Shown here: positions 12,040 through 23,589 of the stretch, in pieces
How positions within the stretch are numbered: the stretch's first letter is position 1
Layout: each line of letters begins with the position of its first letter
Origin: Combretum micranthum
Taxonomy: Eukaryota > Streptophyta > Magnoliopsida > Myrtales > Combretaceae
Length of the DNA: 64,000 nt
Direction: 5' to 3'
Assembly (NCBI GenBank): GCA_024138025.1
Contig: JAMXBD010000819.1
Location: forward strand, 558,001 to 622,000
Made by a program: the position numbers and the translations under genes
Notes under the pieces: model-generated
The model's database searches: none
What the model saw: the letters and a program-made list of their open reading frames with translations, nothing else
What the model was told of the DNA's origin: nothing

Positions 12040-13730
12040 TTTATTTTGAGGTTTAACACTTGTCTTAGCAATGCAAAACATTACTCGAAGAAAGAGAATC
12101 CTAGTGATTAATATCAATAGCACGCTCAATGAGTAAACATACCGTAACGTGCATAACGGATTTTTCCCATTAACTGATTTGCAATTGCATCATTATAAAC
12201 ATTCTTTACCATCCATTTAACAAAACATAATTTTTATCGAGGATCCAACATACCGACAGCAAACAATAGTACATTAATGTTATTAATGATACTCCAATAT
12301 TTATCATGCTTTTTCTTCATCCTCTCGGCCATTATACAAATGGATAGATCATCACTTTTACATCTTTGCTTGATTTCATAACCAACCCTAAAAATTTTAT
12401 CGATAATATTATTACATGTGACATAAAGGGAGCCAAATATGTTTACTAGAGCATTAAAAAAATGCTCTAAAAATGGCAAAATGTTATGTGCATGCTCCCA
12501 ACCTTCTTTAGTAGGCACTACATTCATTTTATCCTTTCAAAGTTCTTGACCAAAATTTTCATCCTAAATATCTAACAATTTTGAAGCATTTTGAAATTTA
12601 ATGGTTGTCTCGAACATCAAGTATTTTGAGTTCCATCTTGTCTCAACATCTACATGTAAAAGGCTTTTGATTTTAATCCCTTCTTCCGCAGCCCAACTCT
12701 TAAACCTAGCCATTCTACTAGGGGATAACCTCATATATCTAACAATTGATCAAATTCTAAAAATAGAATCATTAATATCTTTTAATCTTTTTTTCATAGT
12801 CAAACTCAATATGTAAACACAACATCTCATGTGAAGAAACTCACCTTTTATGATTAGTGTATTCCAAGAATGGATTCTTTTTTTTTTTTTCAGATGTTGA
12901 AGTCCAAATCATTGGAATTGACGCTATCAACAATAATGGTAAGTATCTTAGTGACACCCTAACTAACAAGACATTTCTCTACAATCTTTCTAATAATCTC
13001 ACCAAAATGGCTAGTAATTTGACAAAAATTGATAATTCTTTTATGCAAATTCCACTCATTGTTAATGAAGTTACATGTTAGACACATATAGTTTAGATTT
13101 TGATTATAAGTCCATATGTCCATAGTTAAACAAACTCTAGGAGCATGTGATTGAAAAATATCTTCTCAATTTTCCTATTTCCTCCTTAAACAATTCTAGG
13201 CACTCACGTATCAATGTTCTATGTGAAAGAAGACTAAATTTTGGCTGCATATCTTTTAAGGACAAATGCAATTCTTTATGTTTAATAAATTTAAATGGTA
13301 ATTTAGCAACAACAAACATTCTAGCAAGTCTCTTTCGACATAGATCTTGCTCAAATCTAGTAATTTAACTTCCATGAGCCCTTTTACTTTCAATAATACT
13401 AGGAAGAGTCTTCGTTTTAACTCTTCTCCATAAGCTGGGTACATTTACCCAAATGAGCACACAAGGCACTGCTACCATTTATACTCATAAATGAAGAAAT
13501 TTTTTAATAGTGATTACAATATGCCGTCAATTTACTATTAGTCTCCCTTTTTGTAAAATGTTCCCATACGTTAGACCTTCATCTCTTAGTACTTGATGCA
13601 AAAATAAACATTTTAGATGATTTACCAAAAGACAATAAGTTTTCATCACTAAAATCGTTGGGATCATTGAGATTTTGTGTGGTATGCTATTGTTGATGGT
13701 TTGTATCCCATTGTCATTTAGTGTAGACAT
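12040..13730 (-). pseudogene. hAT-family transposase pseudogene (BED finger, RICESLEEPER-like)
   Basis: The family order can be read on the minus strand across several frames. First a BED-type finger near 13450-13570 (VWEHFTKRETNSKLTAYC, then HLGKC); the second cysteine of the usual CNYC is a tyrosine. Then LARMFVVAKLPFKFI and RRYFS (13140-13330), then VCLTMDIWTYNQNLNYM (about 13080-13140), which contains the first catalytic aspartate region. Next come RIINFCQITSHFGEII, HMRCCVYILSLTMKK with the conserved RC pair, DVETRWNSKYLMFE (about 12620-12660), and LPFLEHFFNALVNIFGSLYV plus KKHDKYW (12300-12480). Stops and frameshifts interrupt it throughout, and the C-terminal dimerisation domain was not found. 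hAT transposases cut and paste DNA at 8-bp targets; this copy cannot be functional. Confidence 0.9.
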
Positions 13731-13739
13731 TTGTACATA

Positions 13740-15395
13740 AACAAAAAGAAAATAAATAAATATGTATTATAAAGTGAAAAGAAGAAGAAGAAGAAAAGCT
13801 AATTGACTAGAGATGGGTTAAAGCACAACATATGATTGTGACTTTTGTGCGTCAAAAACAACAAAGCATATTAATAAAATATGTGATATTACACAATAAG
13901 TACGGGCATCTAAAACATGTGGAAAGAGTATAAAGATACCAAAAAGGCATGATAGCATGGATCCTTTAAATAGTCTCTACAATGAACTAGATTGCAGTCT
14001 AAAAAATGTTGATATAGTAGCAATAGTATATAATAAAGAGAAAAAAAAACATTATGTATGAGTAGATTTAGGAAATGGAATATCAATCGTCAAGAATCAT
14101 GATATTTATCTCAAACAAATGATCAAGGAAAAAGTGGGAGAAAGAACCTGCAACCACTACCAAAAGACATTGCTTTCTTATAAGAGGAACCTATAGAATA
14201 AATTTTGGCAGAGAATTCAATAAAACAAGTAGGACTAAGGTTTGTTATTGTGCAACACAGACATTAATCATAGCTAAACTCTCCTCTTCTAACACAAGGT
14301 TTATGATTGTTCAGTCTATTCCATTACAAAGACCACTATACAAATAATTTCACATGAATGGCAACTAACTGAAGTAAACACATGAAAGACATATCACAAT
14401 TAGAGCTCTAAAGTGTTAATATGACTTTATTAACACTATTAGATATATAAAAATAAACAAACATAAGTTTATTGTATTTTAACAAGTGAATATAAGAAAA
14501 TAGGCGGACAATATACTCCCTGAAGAACTTGGTAGTATGTATATATAGATATATGTATATGTATTGTATTAAGTGTACATATTACTAGACATTACAATAA
14601 CAATGATAGTAAAGAAATTATAATATACTCATATGTGGTCGTAACCCCAAGCTACAACAAAAGGTGAATTTATAATAATGAGGTCGAATTAAAGGTATAA
14701 ATATATTAACACATATCTTTAAAATTAGAATAGGCTAGACATTTACTTTAAATTAAAAGTAGTGAGCTAAGGAAAGGGAAAATTTCTATCTCTAAGCATG
14801 GTGGTAGAGAATGCCTCAAATCTATGGGTAAATTTAGATGTAATCCAAAATCTATCTACACCTAATTGAAGAAGCAATATCTACACAGCATTTGGATGTT
14901 AGCTTTCCCACTTCTAAGTGAACCCACAACAAGCCTAAATAGATGCTAGCAGGATGTCTTACAATAAATAACTAATGAAAAATAATGAAAAGGAAAAACA
15001 AACATTTCAACATTCTAAGAAGGCCTATAATCATATCATTTGCCAACTCATATCCTAACATTTTCCTTAAAAATCAAAAAAAAACTAAACAATTTAAGAG
15101 GGTATTTGGTGGTGGAGAGGGTAGCGGTGGAGAGGGATTTTGGGGTTGAAGAGTGATGGTGTATGGTAAGGTGTGAGTTTTGGATTTTTCGAAAGGAATG
15201 AAAGATAGAGCATAGAAGCCAAGAAATTGCAAATGAGACCAAAATCAACCCTAAATCAAAACTCTAATTGATATACCATCAAAATGTTATGAAAAAAAAG
15301 GTAAATGACTTATCATGAAACTAAGCGGTGATTGTTTTAAAATTTAAAACCCTACCGATGGGTAAACTTATAGAAGAAAAAGCAAATAGAGATGA
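13740..15395. other. Non-coding interior of the degenerate hAT element
   Basis: No coding pattern was recognised. The sequence lies upstream of the transposase pseudogene on its strand, so it may be 5' untranslated or promoter sequence of the element, or later insertions. AT-rich with short microsatellites only. Confidence 0.4.
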
Positions 15396-15398
15396 AAT

Positions 15399-15399
15399 A

Positions 15400-15447
<48 letters not shown>
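15399..15447. repeat. Compound (GT)n(GA)n microsatellite
   Basis: A TG dinucleotide run of about 9 units passes directly into a GA run of about 16 units. Such compound arrays are usually length-polymorphic. Confidence 0.9.
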
Positions 15448-15450
<3 letters not shown>

Positions 15451-15741
15451 GAGTGAGCATAAGAGACTAAGATTATAGACATTAGACAAAGTGAAGGCTT
15501 TTACTCGTTAGGCTTAGAAAATTTTTTCAATGTATTTAGAACAATTACAGATTAATGGTGCGGTTCATATTTACTTCAAAACCGAAACATAATCCGTTTA
15601 GAGGGGTCCAATCCTAACCGCTCATAAAATAACCGCAAATTTAATTTAGTTGGTTCTATTTATGGTTTGGTTTAGTTTAGTCAGTTTTTTTTTTTTTTTT
15701 TTTGTGCACCCCCTCGCCTGCTGGTGGGTTCTCCACTTGAG

Positions 15742-16301
15742 TAGGGATACAAGTGGGGCAGGACGTTATAGGGTATCCTATCCGCTCGACCCACTAAAAA
15801 TCTTATAGGGTTTCGGGACAGGTTTTAGGATTAAAAAGACCCGATATGTTATCGGGTTGGGTTTCGGGTTCACATATAATCTATTGGGAAAACTCGACCC
15901 AGCATAAATTTAAAATATAAAAAAATTAAAAATATTAAGTTATTAAGGCAAGAATCCATTTATATTCTATGTATTTTAAAATAAGCGAAAATGAAGTGTT
16001 TACATCCTTTTATATGATATTATTGTTTAAAATTCATTCTCTCAATATAAGTGTTTACATCATTAATAACTCAAAACAAAATTCATTCTTTTGCTTTTTT
16101 TTTTCTAGAAGAAAAAATTTTGAAAATCTTGAAGTCGAGTTGGGTCGGGTTATGGGTTCCTTAAAACCCTATTGGGTCGGGTTTTAGGAATGATAAAAAT
16201 ACCCGACAGGATTTTTCTTACGTTTTGGGACATCCCATTAAAAGTCGGGTCAGATTCGAGTTTCAAAAGACCCGTCCTGAAGTGACCCCATTGCATCCCT
16301 A
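15742..16301. mobile_element. hAT-type MITE with perfect 8-bp target site duplication
   Basis: Ends are TAGGGATACAAGTGGGGC on the left and, reverse complemented from the right, TAGGGATGCAATGGGGTC. The flanks are a perfect 8-bp duplication, CACTTGAG, at 15734-15741 and 16302-16309. Sub-terminal sequence is rich in GGGTCGGGTTTT words in both orientations, unlike the GGTTTGG-rich MITEs elsewhere in the window, so this is a distinct family. No transposase. It inserted about 27 bp beyond the inferred right end of the larger hAT element. Confidence 0.9.
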
Positions 16302-16309
16302 CACTTGAG

Positions 16310-16890
16310 ATATGAACAAAGGCTATAAATAAACTTATACCCCCTAAAGGTAGGGTAATGTTACTTATTCTACCATTCGATAGTGTTTTGCTCTCGCGAG
16401 CCCACTATTGACTTAGGCATTAGAGTGGCTAGGCAAGATAACCCTCTAGCATACCACTAATTGTGTTCTATGCATGCTGGTACATCATGCTCTTGCACCT
16501 TCACTCTACCAGTGGATCAACACCTACAACACTTAACTTTCTGCACCTTGAATAAGTAATGAATCCAATAAATATCATGCGCCATTTTATGATTAATAAT
16601 GCAATTAAGAATGAAACATAAGCAAGACAATCAATAAAGAAGTCAATCAGAAATAAGCAAATCCTCGATTCTATTAGAAAACCTAATATGTATTAATGCA
16701 ACTCATCGCGAATTCAAACATGAACAATGAAAAAGAGAGAGAGGAGGATGTATCTTGAATATATAGCTATTACAAATCAAGTGGCAGATCTGCATGCATT
16801 GTGTCTATAATGGATCATGGAATGAATGTGCAATTTGAAATGTTTTCATAGAAAAAGGAGAGAGCAAAAACATAATGCACTATATAAGCT
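16310..16890. other. Repeat-derived sequence, no gene seen
   Basis: No coding pattern. The part at 16320-16560 (for example CTTAGGCATTAGAGTGGC) reads like decayed LTR sequence associated with the gypsy remains to the right, but I could not define ends. Confidence 0.35.
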
Positions 16891-16899
16891 CATGTATTA

Positions 16900-17240
16900 G
16901 GGTGGTATTTTATAATTGTGTGGTACACAAGCGAGTGAGCTCATGAATTTAAGTGTGCATTTGTTTGTAGGTGAATATAATGTATCTTGGATTTACACGA
17001 GTGGTGCATAACATCATGGATTCAAGTGTACATCTCTCTATAGGTTATGTTAATTTGATTTCTAGGTGTACACGAATAGTGCACAAGCTCCTGGACTTGA
17101 GCGCACACCTCTCTAAGGTCGAAAAGGAAAAACTTACCTAAGCCTTGCAAGAATGATAAATTATGGTTATGAGTGGTCTTATTTTCACTTGAATGTACAC
17201 AACTGATCCACAAGCACATTAATTGAGTCGTATGACTTTC
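16900..17240. repeat. Degenerate tandem repeat, unit about 75-85 bp
   Basis: A block of the form 'GTGTACACGAATAGTGCAC, AAGCTC, TTGAGCGCACACCTCTC' recurs with substitutions near 16918, 16995, 17068 and 17195. It lies in what appears to be old retroelement sequence. Confidence 0.5.
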
Positions 17241-17355
17241 TATAGTTCTCCATCTTGGGCAGGTAACTAGTTATGGAATGATCCTGAATGGCTCATGTAA
17301 TTGTAGCAAATGTTGTTGTCATGAGTGCACGGCTGATGCACGGTTATGCATTAAG

Positions 17356-17685
17356 TCATGCACTACTAGTTCTTCCTATTTTCACCTTGAGCAAAAACTT
17401 GTAAAGAATCTCCTTCATATATGTGCATAAAATCTCTCCTCTAACAAAAGTCCATACCACTATAAAATAGTAAGTGATAGGATAAACGTTCGCATAATAA
17501 GTAAGTATAAAATTAGACATGAGTGCCACCCAAGTAGTTTCTTTAATGTCATTAGCTCGATATCCTCGTAATCTAAACAGCATTAGAGTGGAATCTAAGC
17601 TCCTCCTATCCTTTGTTATCATCGTTATCAAGTTCTTCTCTTTAATACTACTATAGCTACTGACCATTAACTTTAAAAGTTCCAT
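17356..17685 (-). pseudogene. Possible gypsy-element ORF remnant, unrecognised
   Basis: A 109-codon open frame on the minus strand with ordinary amino-acid composition (RGYRANDIKETTWVALMSNF, VRGEILCTYMKEILY). It lies on the same strand as the gypsy protease and integrase fragments to the right. The context suggests an extra retroelement ORF, but I do not recognise the domain. It could equally be a chance frame. Confidence 0.3.
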
Positions 17686-17749
17686 ACTTGGATGCTCTAA
17701 TTCATAGCCCCTTGAGGAAAGACCTTCTTAGCTACAAAAGGACTAGACC

Positions 17750-19200
17750 ACTGATAAGTGTGATTTAACATTTAATTAAGAAGGGTATTTTGAGCTTATT
17801 TGATTCATCTTTTATGAATATTTATAAGGAAAAGGTATTGATTTCAGGTTTTGAAGAGTTATTTGTGCTTGAAAGAAGGATAGTTTATAAGACAAAGTGA
17901 GTTTTGATCAAGATAGAGAAAGATGAAAAAGTGCAGAGCACCTGAGACAGAACATGAGTAGACTTGTGTGGAGAATAGAAGGATCTACACAAGCAAGTAC
18001 ACAAGAGATGTATAGACTTATGTAGAGATTATAAGGGTATTCTATGCGCTACACGATTAAGAACATGAGTTATGTTGGATGCTTGTAGGTGTTGTTTTCA
18101 AGAGTAATTTAAGCTTACCTAAAATACACGAGTGAGTACACGACTCGTGTTCCCATCCATGTAGAAGTAAGAGCATATCTTTTATAAGTTATCCGAATTT
18201 ATGTTGAGAATATATGACCAAGATAAGATGCTTTAATCTAAAGCTTATGAGAGAGGAAATAAAGGAAAAAATCCTGATTTCAAGAGGAAAGTAAGATTTT
18301 GAAGGAGATTTACAAGTGCTATAAATTATTAAATCTGAATTTTGTTGGATACATGTTTGCAATAATTTTCACTTTGAGAAAATTGATAGATCAAAATTCT
18401 TAAAGTCAAAAGGATAGAGAGGATAGGATCAGATTGCTGAGCCATTGAAGATTTGTGACGTTGCGACTATCAAGATCTTTATCAATGGTTTATTATATTT
18501 TTTTATTCTTCTAGAATTGGTGCTTTGATTATTTTAGATATGAAAGAGTAGGAATTACTACTCTAGCCTTAGATAATTGGAGTTATAGTCTTTTTGATGT
18601 TAGATTAGTTTCTTGAATTTATCATGTGTTTTTATTATTGTTAAAATTGATAATTTCTATCGTGATTTAATTATCTCATTTCATATAGGTTAATTGAGAA
18701 ATTTCTTATATAATAGATCTTGCATACATTAAAAGAATTACATGCACACTAGAGACTGTGTAACATAATTCTTCCATATAAATTAAATCTAGGTTAGATT
18801 TATTCTAAAAAGAATTTATTTTGGATAATGCGATTTCTAGATTATGTTAATTAAGAGAGATTCCTAGACTAGGGTTTGGTAATCTTGAGAAAGATACTAA
18901 ACTAAATTTATAAGTTATGCGAGTCAAGAAGATTATCTATTAATTGAGACATCATTATAGGGTAAAAGTTATATGATAAGTATGGTAATTTAAAGGGTTA
19001 GACAAGTTGCAAGTTTGGTATTTTTAAGAAAAGTAATATTGAGTTGATATATTAGTTATAATAGTAGTTATTAATAAAAAAATTAAGATAGTTGATATTT
19101 TTAGGTTAGATAATGGGATTAAGGTGATTATTAGTACTTGAGTCAAGTTGAGGAACAATACCTGATGTTAAATTCATATACTATAAACCAACTGGTATAC
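17750..19200. other. Probable decayed LTR-type sequence between gypsy fragments
   Basis: The stretch begins TGATAAGTGTGATTTAAC at 17754, wording I associate with some plant gypsy LTRs, and continues without coding potential to the integrase remnant. I searched both ends for a TG...CA pair with a 5-bp duplication and found none, so its status as an LTR is unproven. Confidence 0.3.
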
Positions 19201-19259
19201 TTGCCATAAGTGATCATGGGATAGAATTTATATTAGATTTTGTAACTTGCATGGAAAAT

Positions 19260-19825
19260 GATCATATCAACCATCTAGACTTAAGTTTTCCCAAGGACAA
19301 CTTTAATCGAGAATTAAAGAGCAAGACTTGATCACCTTCCTAAATTTACTTAGATTGATGAATCCTTTTATCATGGAATTTCTTGGTCTTCTCCTTGTAT
19401 AATTTGGAACTTTCATATGCTATGGTTCTCCACTCATCTAAGTCGTTCGATTGGCACTTTCTTTTCTTGTTGGTCCCATCTAAGTCATTATTGACACATT
19501 TAATCACCCAATAGGTCTTATGTTCTAATTCCACAGGTAAGTGGCAGGATTTTCCATAAACTAGCATGTAGTATGATATTTAAAGGAGTCTTGTGGGCAA
19601 TCCTATAGGCCCATAGAGAAACATCTAACTTATCTAACCAATCTTTCCTATGGTGCTCAAAGGTCTTTTCTAGTATTCTCTTTAAATTCTAGTTTGAAAC
19701 CTCTATTTACCCATTGGTCTAAGGATGGTAAAGGTCTTCATGTTATAAGTTACTCCATATGTCTTAAGGACTTTCTCAAATTAGACATTACAAAAGTGAA
19801 TACCCCGATCACTGATAACTAATCT
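19260..19825 (-). pseudogene. Ty3/gypsy integrase C-terminal half, pseudogene (Athila/Tat-like wording)
   Basis: Minus-strand frames read ISDRGIHFCNV (core region with the second catalytic aspartate), WLDKLDVSLWAYRIAHKTPL, LVYGKSCHLPVELEHKTYW, DEWRTIAYESSKLYKEKTK and GDQVLLFNSRLKLSLGKLKS. This is the usual order of the integrase core and GPF-type C-terminal module in plant gypsy elements of the Athila/Tat type. Integrase inserts the cDNA copy of the retrotransposon. Here it is broken by frame changes and lacks the N-terminal zinc finger and first catalytic region. It abuts protease sequence directly, so reverse transcriptase and RNase H are missing. Confidence 0.85.
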
Positions 19826-20520
19826 CTTCTTTTTATCACTATCTATCGCAATCTCTTCTTTTCGATTGTCAATCTTGACTTGATATTTAGATAATCAATC
19901 TATTCTCAATATAAAATCATATCCCTTGATTGGTAATACCACAAGATTGATAAGAAATTCCCTTCCATTCATTATTACCTATATGGTTAATGTAAAAAAT
20001 GGTAAACAAATTTTCGCAAAAAGTTCAATCAGGTACCTAAAGTTTGGTTTTTGAACAATTTGGTATCTAAACTTTCGCAAAAAATTCAATCAAGTACTTA
20101 AAGTTTGATTTTGAATAATTCAATACTTAAAACAAGTTTTCGCGTATATTTTTCTAACCTGATTGAACTTACTTCAAGTAAGAAAAATGTACACGAAAAC
20201 AATGTACACGAAAACATGCTTTAAGTATCAAATTGTTCAAAATCAAACTTTAGGTAGGAAATATGTATGTAAAAACTTACTTCAGGTATCAAATTGTTCA
20301 AAACCAAGTACTTGATCGAACTTTTTATAAAAGTTCATATACCATTTTTGACATTATCCCTTGCCTATATATTAAGTGTCACTTCCAAGTTACAACCTTT
20401 TCTACCAATAAAGGCGCTTACTTTGAAAATCATTCCACCCTTTACCACAACAAAGTTGATCTTATTTACAAATGTACATCTAATGAAGGAATTTGAAGCA
20501 TGAGCATCAAATAAGATTGC
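19826..20520 (-). pseudogene. Ty3/gypsy aspartic protease, pseudogene split by a MITE
   Basis: On the minus strand, the part at 20371-20520 reads LIDARASNSFIRCTFV, then VNKINFVVVKGGMIFKVSAF, matching the retropepsin start (normally D-S/T-G-A; here D-A-R-A, so the active-site triad is altered). The part at 19826-19975 reads GREFLINLVVLPIKGYDFIL, then RID, a stop, and LSKYQVKIDN, the downstream half of the same domain (normally ILGMDWL). The two halves are separated exactly by the MITE at 19985-20361. The protease would process the Gag-Pol polyprotein; this copy is dead. Confidence 0.75.
19985..20361. mobile_element. Mutator-like foldback MITE with 9-bp target duplication
   Basis: Left end GGTTAATGTAAAAAATGGTA matches the inverted right end GGATAATGTCAAAAATGGTA with few mismatches. 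Inverted similarity continues inward through AAAAAGTTCAATCA and TTTGAACAATTTGGTATC, so most of the 377-bp element can fold back on itself. The flanks are TACCTATAT (19976-19984) and TGCCTATAT (20362-20370), a 9-bp duplication with one difference, as expected for Mutator-like insertion. It interrupts the gypsy protease remnant. No coding capacity. Confidence 0.85.
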
Positions 20521-20529
20521 AACTAAACA

Positions 20530-21780
20530 TTAATTTATTACAAGTTTTCCAAGTCACAATTATGTTACCAACATTTATCCATGTATATTGACTCATATAG
20601 TAAATCCATTCACATGATAATAAAATAGGGAACCAATATTAATCATATTGCAAGCTTTTAGGAATTACATACATACACAATATTATCTTCTCCACCATCT
20701 CCTCCAAAGTCTTCAAGTTAATCATCATAGTATTCGCTTATAAAAACACCCAAGCTGTAGTCTCTTCCATCTCTTCTAAAGTAAAGACCCTAATCATTGT
20801 CACAGTTGTACTCATCTCCTCTACTTCTATTGCAGTCAACTCAGCAATGAGTAGTCAAGAAGTACAACCCCAAAATCTAATCAAACTTCTTAATCCATTA
20901 AATCTAATAAGTTTTTCAAGGGGAATATACGATTCGTTCCAAGGAATTGGTACTAGAATCCTTGGTTGTGAAGCTCCCAAAAAGTTGTAAAAATATGCTT
21001 GTTTGGATTAATATATAAATGGTTATTTAAGTGCAAGAGTAGCACAAAAAAGAAAACCATAGAATCGAATTAATTAAATTGTATGTGAATCTTATAGTAT
21101 GAAAAAGGAAACAATTTTCAATTATAACACATCTATTGAGAATCTTGTAATATAATGTTCATAGTCAATAGTTGCTAAGATATAATTTGTTAACATAGTT
21201 GAATTTGAGTCAACATAAATGATTTAAAAAAAAAAAGAGTAGATTACATTAAAGATATGAATATTTGAGGGTCAATTCATTTAAGAGATCAATATTTCAA
21301 TTAGTTAAAAAGAAGATTCAACGTTTGAGGATAAATTCATTTAAAGTATTAATATTTTAAGCAGTTAAGAAAAAAGTTAACATTTTGCAAAGTGGGTCAA
21401 ATGAGATAGTAATAATTAGCTAGTGATGAAAATAAACAGAAAAAAATTCAATGTTTTTACAAATATTTGACCTAAGCCAGACAAGAGTGTAACACGGTTA
21501 TGTTTGTCCATGTGCTTTTCGTCAATAATTTAAAATAGAGGAACTGGGTGTGACATGATTAAGACACGGTCATGTCACTCTTGTGTCAATTTTTCTTCTT
21601 TAAGTTACTCATTTTTTACACCACGCAAACATAGTATGTGATAAATCTTGTTCAACTTGTGTGTTCAACATAAATTTTGATGAGGAAATTATTTGTACAA
21701 TTAACCACTCAATGTGTTAAGTTACACTTAATTAGTCAAAACAATTTGAATAAAAAAAATGCTTGAATATATATGTGTAT
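20530..21780. other. Intergenic / decayed repeat, no gene seen
   Basis: No coding pattern recognised. The first few hundred bases may be upstream gag or pol sequence of the minus-strand gypsy remnant, but I could not read a family motif in it. Confidence 0.4.
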
Positions 21781-21789
21781 GTGTTTTGC

Positions 21790-22440
21790 GTTTTGGTTGT
21801 ACTATGTTTTTTCTATAGAATCTGCAAGTATTGTGTATCGACTTGTTGACACAAAGAAGACTAATGACTAGAAGCAACCATGGTGTTAAATGCAGGTGCG
21901 ATTGCAAGCTTCATATATATGCACTAGCTCACCGGTGTGGCTAAAACTAACCATTGCCTATTTTCCAATCCGACCATTGGGGGGATTTTTAGGGAATAAC
22001 GACTAAATTTTAGAGAAGCTTATAAATAGAAGTTGCTGAAGACTTATAGGGCGTTAATAGAGCTTAATTCTTGCATATAAAATCTTGTAAATCCCCTCAA
22101 AGCGATTTGTGTGTAATTTGTATTGTGAGAAAGGGAGTTAAATGGTGTTAGTGTCCTTTTAACTTGCTACCTCTTGTAAAGCACCACTCAATTGATTGTG
22201 AGTGTGAATTAATGAAGACTTAAGTTGAGTCTAGTGAGTTTGAAAGCTTGTTGTAAAGACTCAACTCAAGCATTTGTATTGTTGATGTGTTGAAGTTCTT
22301 TATTAAGACAATTTGTTTGTAGTTGAATAAAGTGGTGAAGTCCTTTATTGAGGAGGCAATTGATTGTGGATCATGGAGACTAAGGAGCGGACCAAACTCT
22401 ACGTTACATCTCTATACAAACTTTCCTCTCCCTATCTCAT
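21790..22440 (+). repeat. Possible LTR-derived segment with a TATA-like box
   Basis: A long stretch without ORFs contains GCTTATAAATAG near 22018-22030 and then repeated, related words (GACTCAACTCAAGC, GAAGTTCTTTATTAAGAC, GAAGTCCTTTATTGAGG) like the R-U5 end of copia-type LTRs. I could not find paired LTRs or a target duplication, so it may be a truncated solo LTR. This is inference from wording. Confidence 0.35.
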
Positions 22441-23300
22441 TATTATTGTTGTTCTTTATATTTGTTATTATGCACGAATTAGACTTTTAGTTTTGAAAAG
22501 AAATCAATATTAGGCATAATCTGTTTTTTCTTAAGTGCTACTAACTTTCTAAAATCCTTCATTCTTTGGTCAATTTACTTCCATAATGGATAAAACTTTG
22601 TGAAATTCTTGCTCTTATTTAAATCAACACTTTGTAAACTTGAAATAAAAATTAGAATTATTTTAAGTGCTATTTTCATAATATCATGCATCAAAATAAC
22701 GCATTAATGCACAAATTAGCACTTATAATCAATGGCCAAATTGTGTTTATGACAGATTAATAATAAGTTATCACACGTCCTTCTATCTTATTAACAAAAT
22801 ATTATTAGAAACGCAAGTCATCCATTTGTTACAAACAATATACGAATTCCCTCTTTGCAATAAAACACATAGCTCATATTGCTATTTTTTGTCCTTTAAT
22901 TAAATTGTCTAGTGTACAATTAATTACATAGTCTTTTCTTTTTTTTTTCCCCTTTTTTTCTTATCAACTAACCACTTAGTTAATCCTTAAATTAAAATAA
23001 TAATAAGTCAATGCTAGGTTTTTAGTTTTCGGATCAGCTCGCTTATTTAAACAATTTCAGTTTTTGTTTGTCTTTTTAATCAATGCTAGACTTATTTTAT
23101 TTGGATATTATTAGCTTTGTCAATATATTAACACCCTCTGTTTTAAATAATAATAATAATAGTGTCTATCATAAAATAACTGAAAAATAAAAGAATAAGA
23201 AAAGGATTGAAAAGTTTTTAAATATTTATACGATGGCTTTGCTTTCAAATGTGTACAAGATGGATTATTCTAAAATTTCTAATTACCATAAAAATTACTT
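22441..23300. other. AT-rich intergenic stretch
   Basis: No gene or repeat boundary recognised. Contains ATA/TAA trinucleotide runs near 23146-23161 and poly-T runs near 22936-22958. Confidence 0.5.
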
Positions 23301-23307
23301 GGGTTTT

Positions 23308-23438
23308 TTAGCCCAACTTAAAAGATGGTGGAGCGACGAGCGAGCATAATTCTCAAGCATGGACCCATCTATGGACCGGCCCAAAACATATCCCGTCATT
23401 AGGGTTTCAGTATGGTCAGTATAGCCGACGATATAAAG
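23308..23438 (+). promoter_or_regulatory. Candidate plant housekeeping-type promoter (site II, telo-box, TATA-like)
   Basis: Within about 130 bp lie two site II-type words (AGCCCAAC near 23310; GGCCCA at 23378-23383), a telo-box TTAGGGTTT (23399-23407) and a TATA-like ATATAAAG (23431-23438). In plants, site II and telo-box pairs typify promoters of ribosomal-protein and other translation or mitochondrial genes. The local base composition is also less AT-rich than its surroundings. Confidence 0.45.
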
Positions 23439-23589
23439 ATTCCTCCAACACACACCACCTCAAAAACAGCATAACTCAAACGTTGTCCTTAAAACAGGTT
23501 GTTGAACCATTCATTAAACTACCTTCATTTTCCTTTTTTGTTCCCTCTTTGCTTAAAATTTATATTGTGGTTGTCAGATTATTTAGACA

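Larger units (their letters stand above)
11446..15714 (-). mobile_element. Degenerate hAT element carrying a transposase pseudogene
   Basis: The left end reads TAGGGGTGGGTACAAATC, followed by opposing TTTGGTTT/AACCAAAC words. The right end (about 15650-15714) has GGTTTGGTTTAG, a poly-T run and GTGCACCCCC, which inverted gives a comparable GGGGGTGCAC. I did not find matching 8-bp flanks, so the outer limits are inferred. Between them lies a clear minus-strand hAT transposase pseudogene. The ends resemble those of the MITEs at 8700 and 47033, so this element or a relative could have supplied their transposase; that is inference. Confidence 0.5.

Noticed and set aside
17754..19165. Complete solo LTR starting TGATAAGTG
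   Set aside because: No TG...CA partner with a matching 5-bp flank could be found, so it is listed only as LTR-like sequence.
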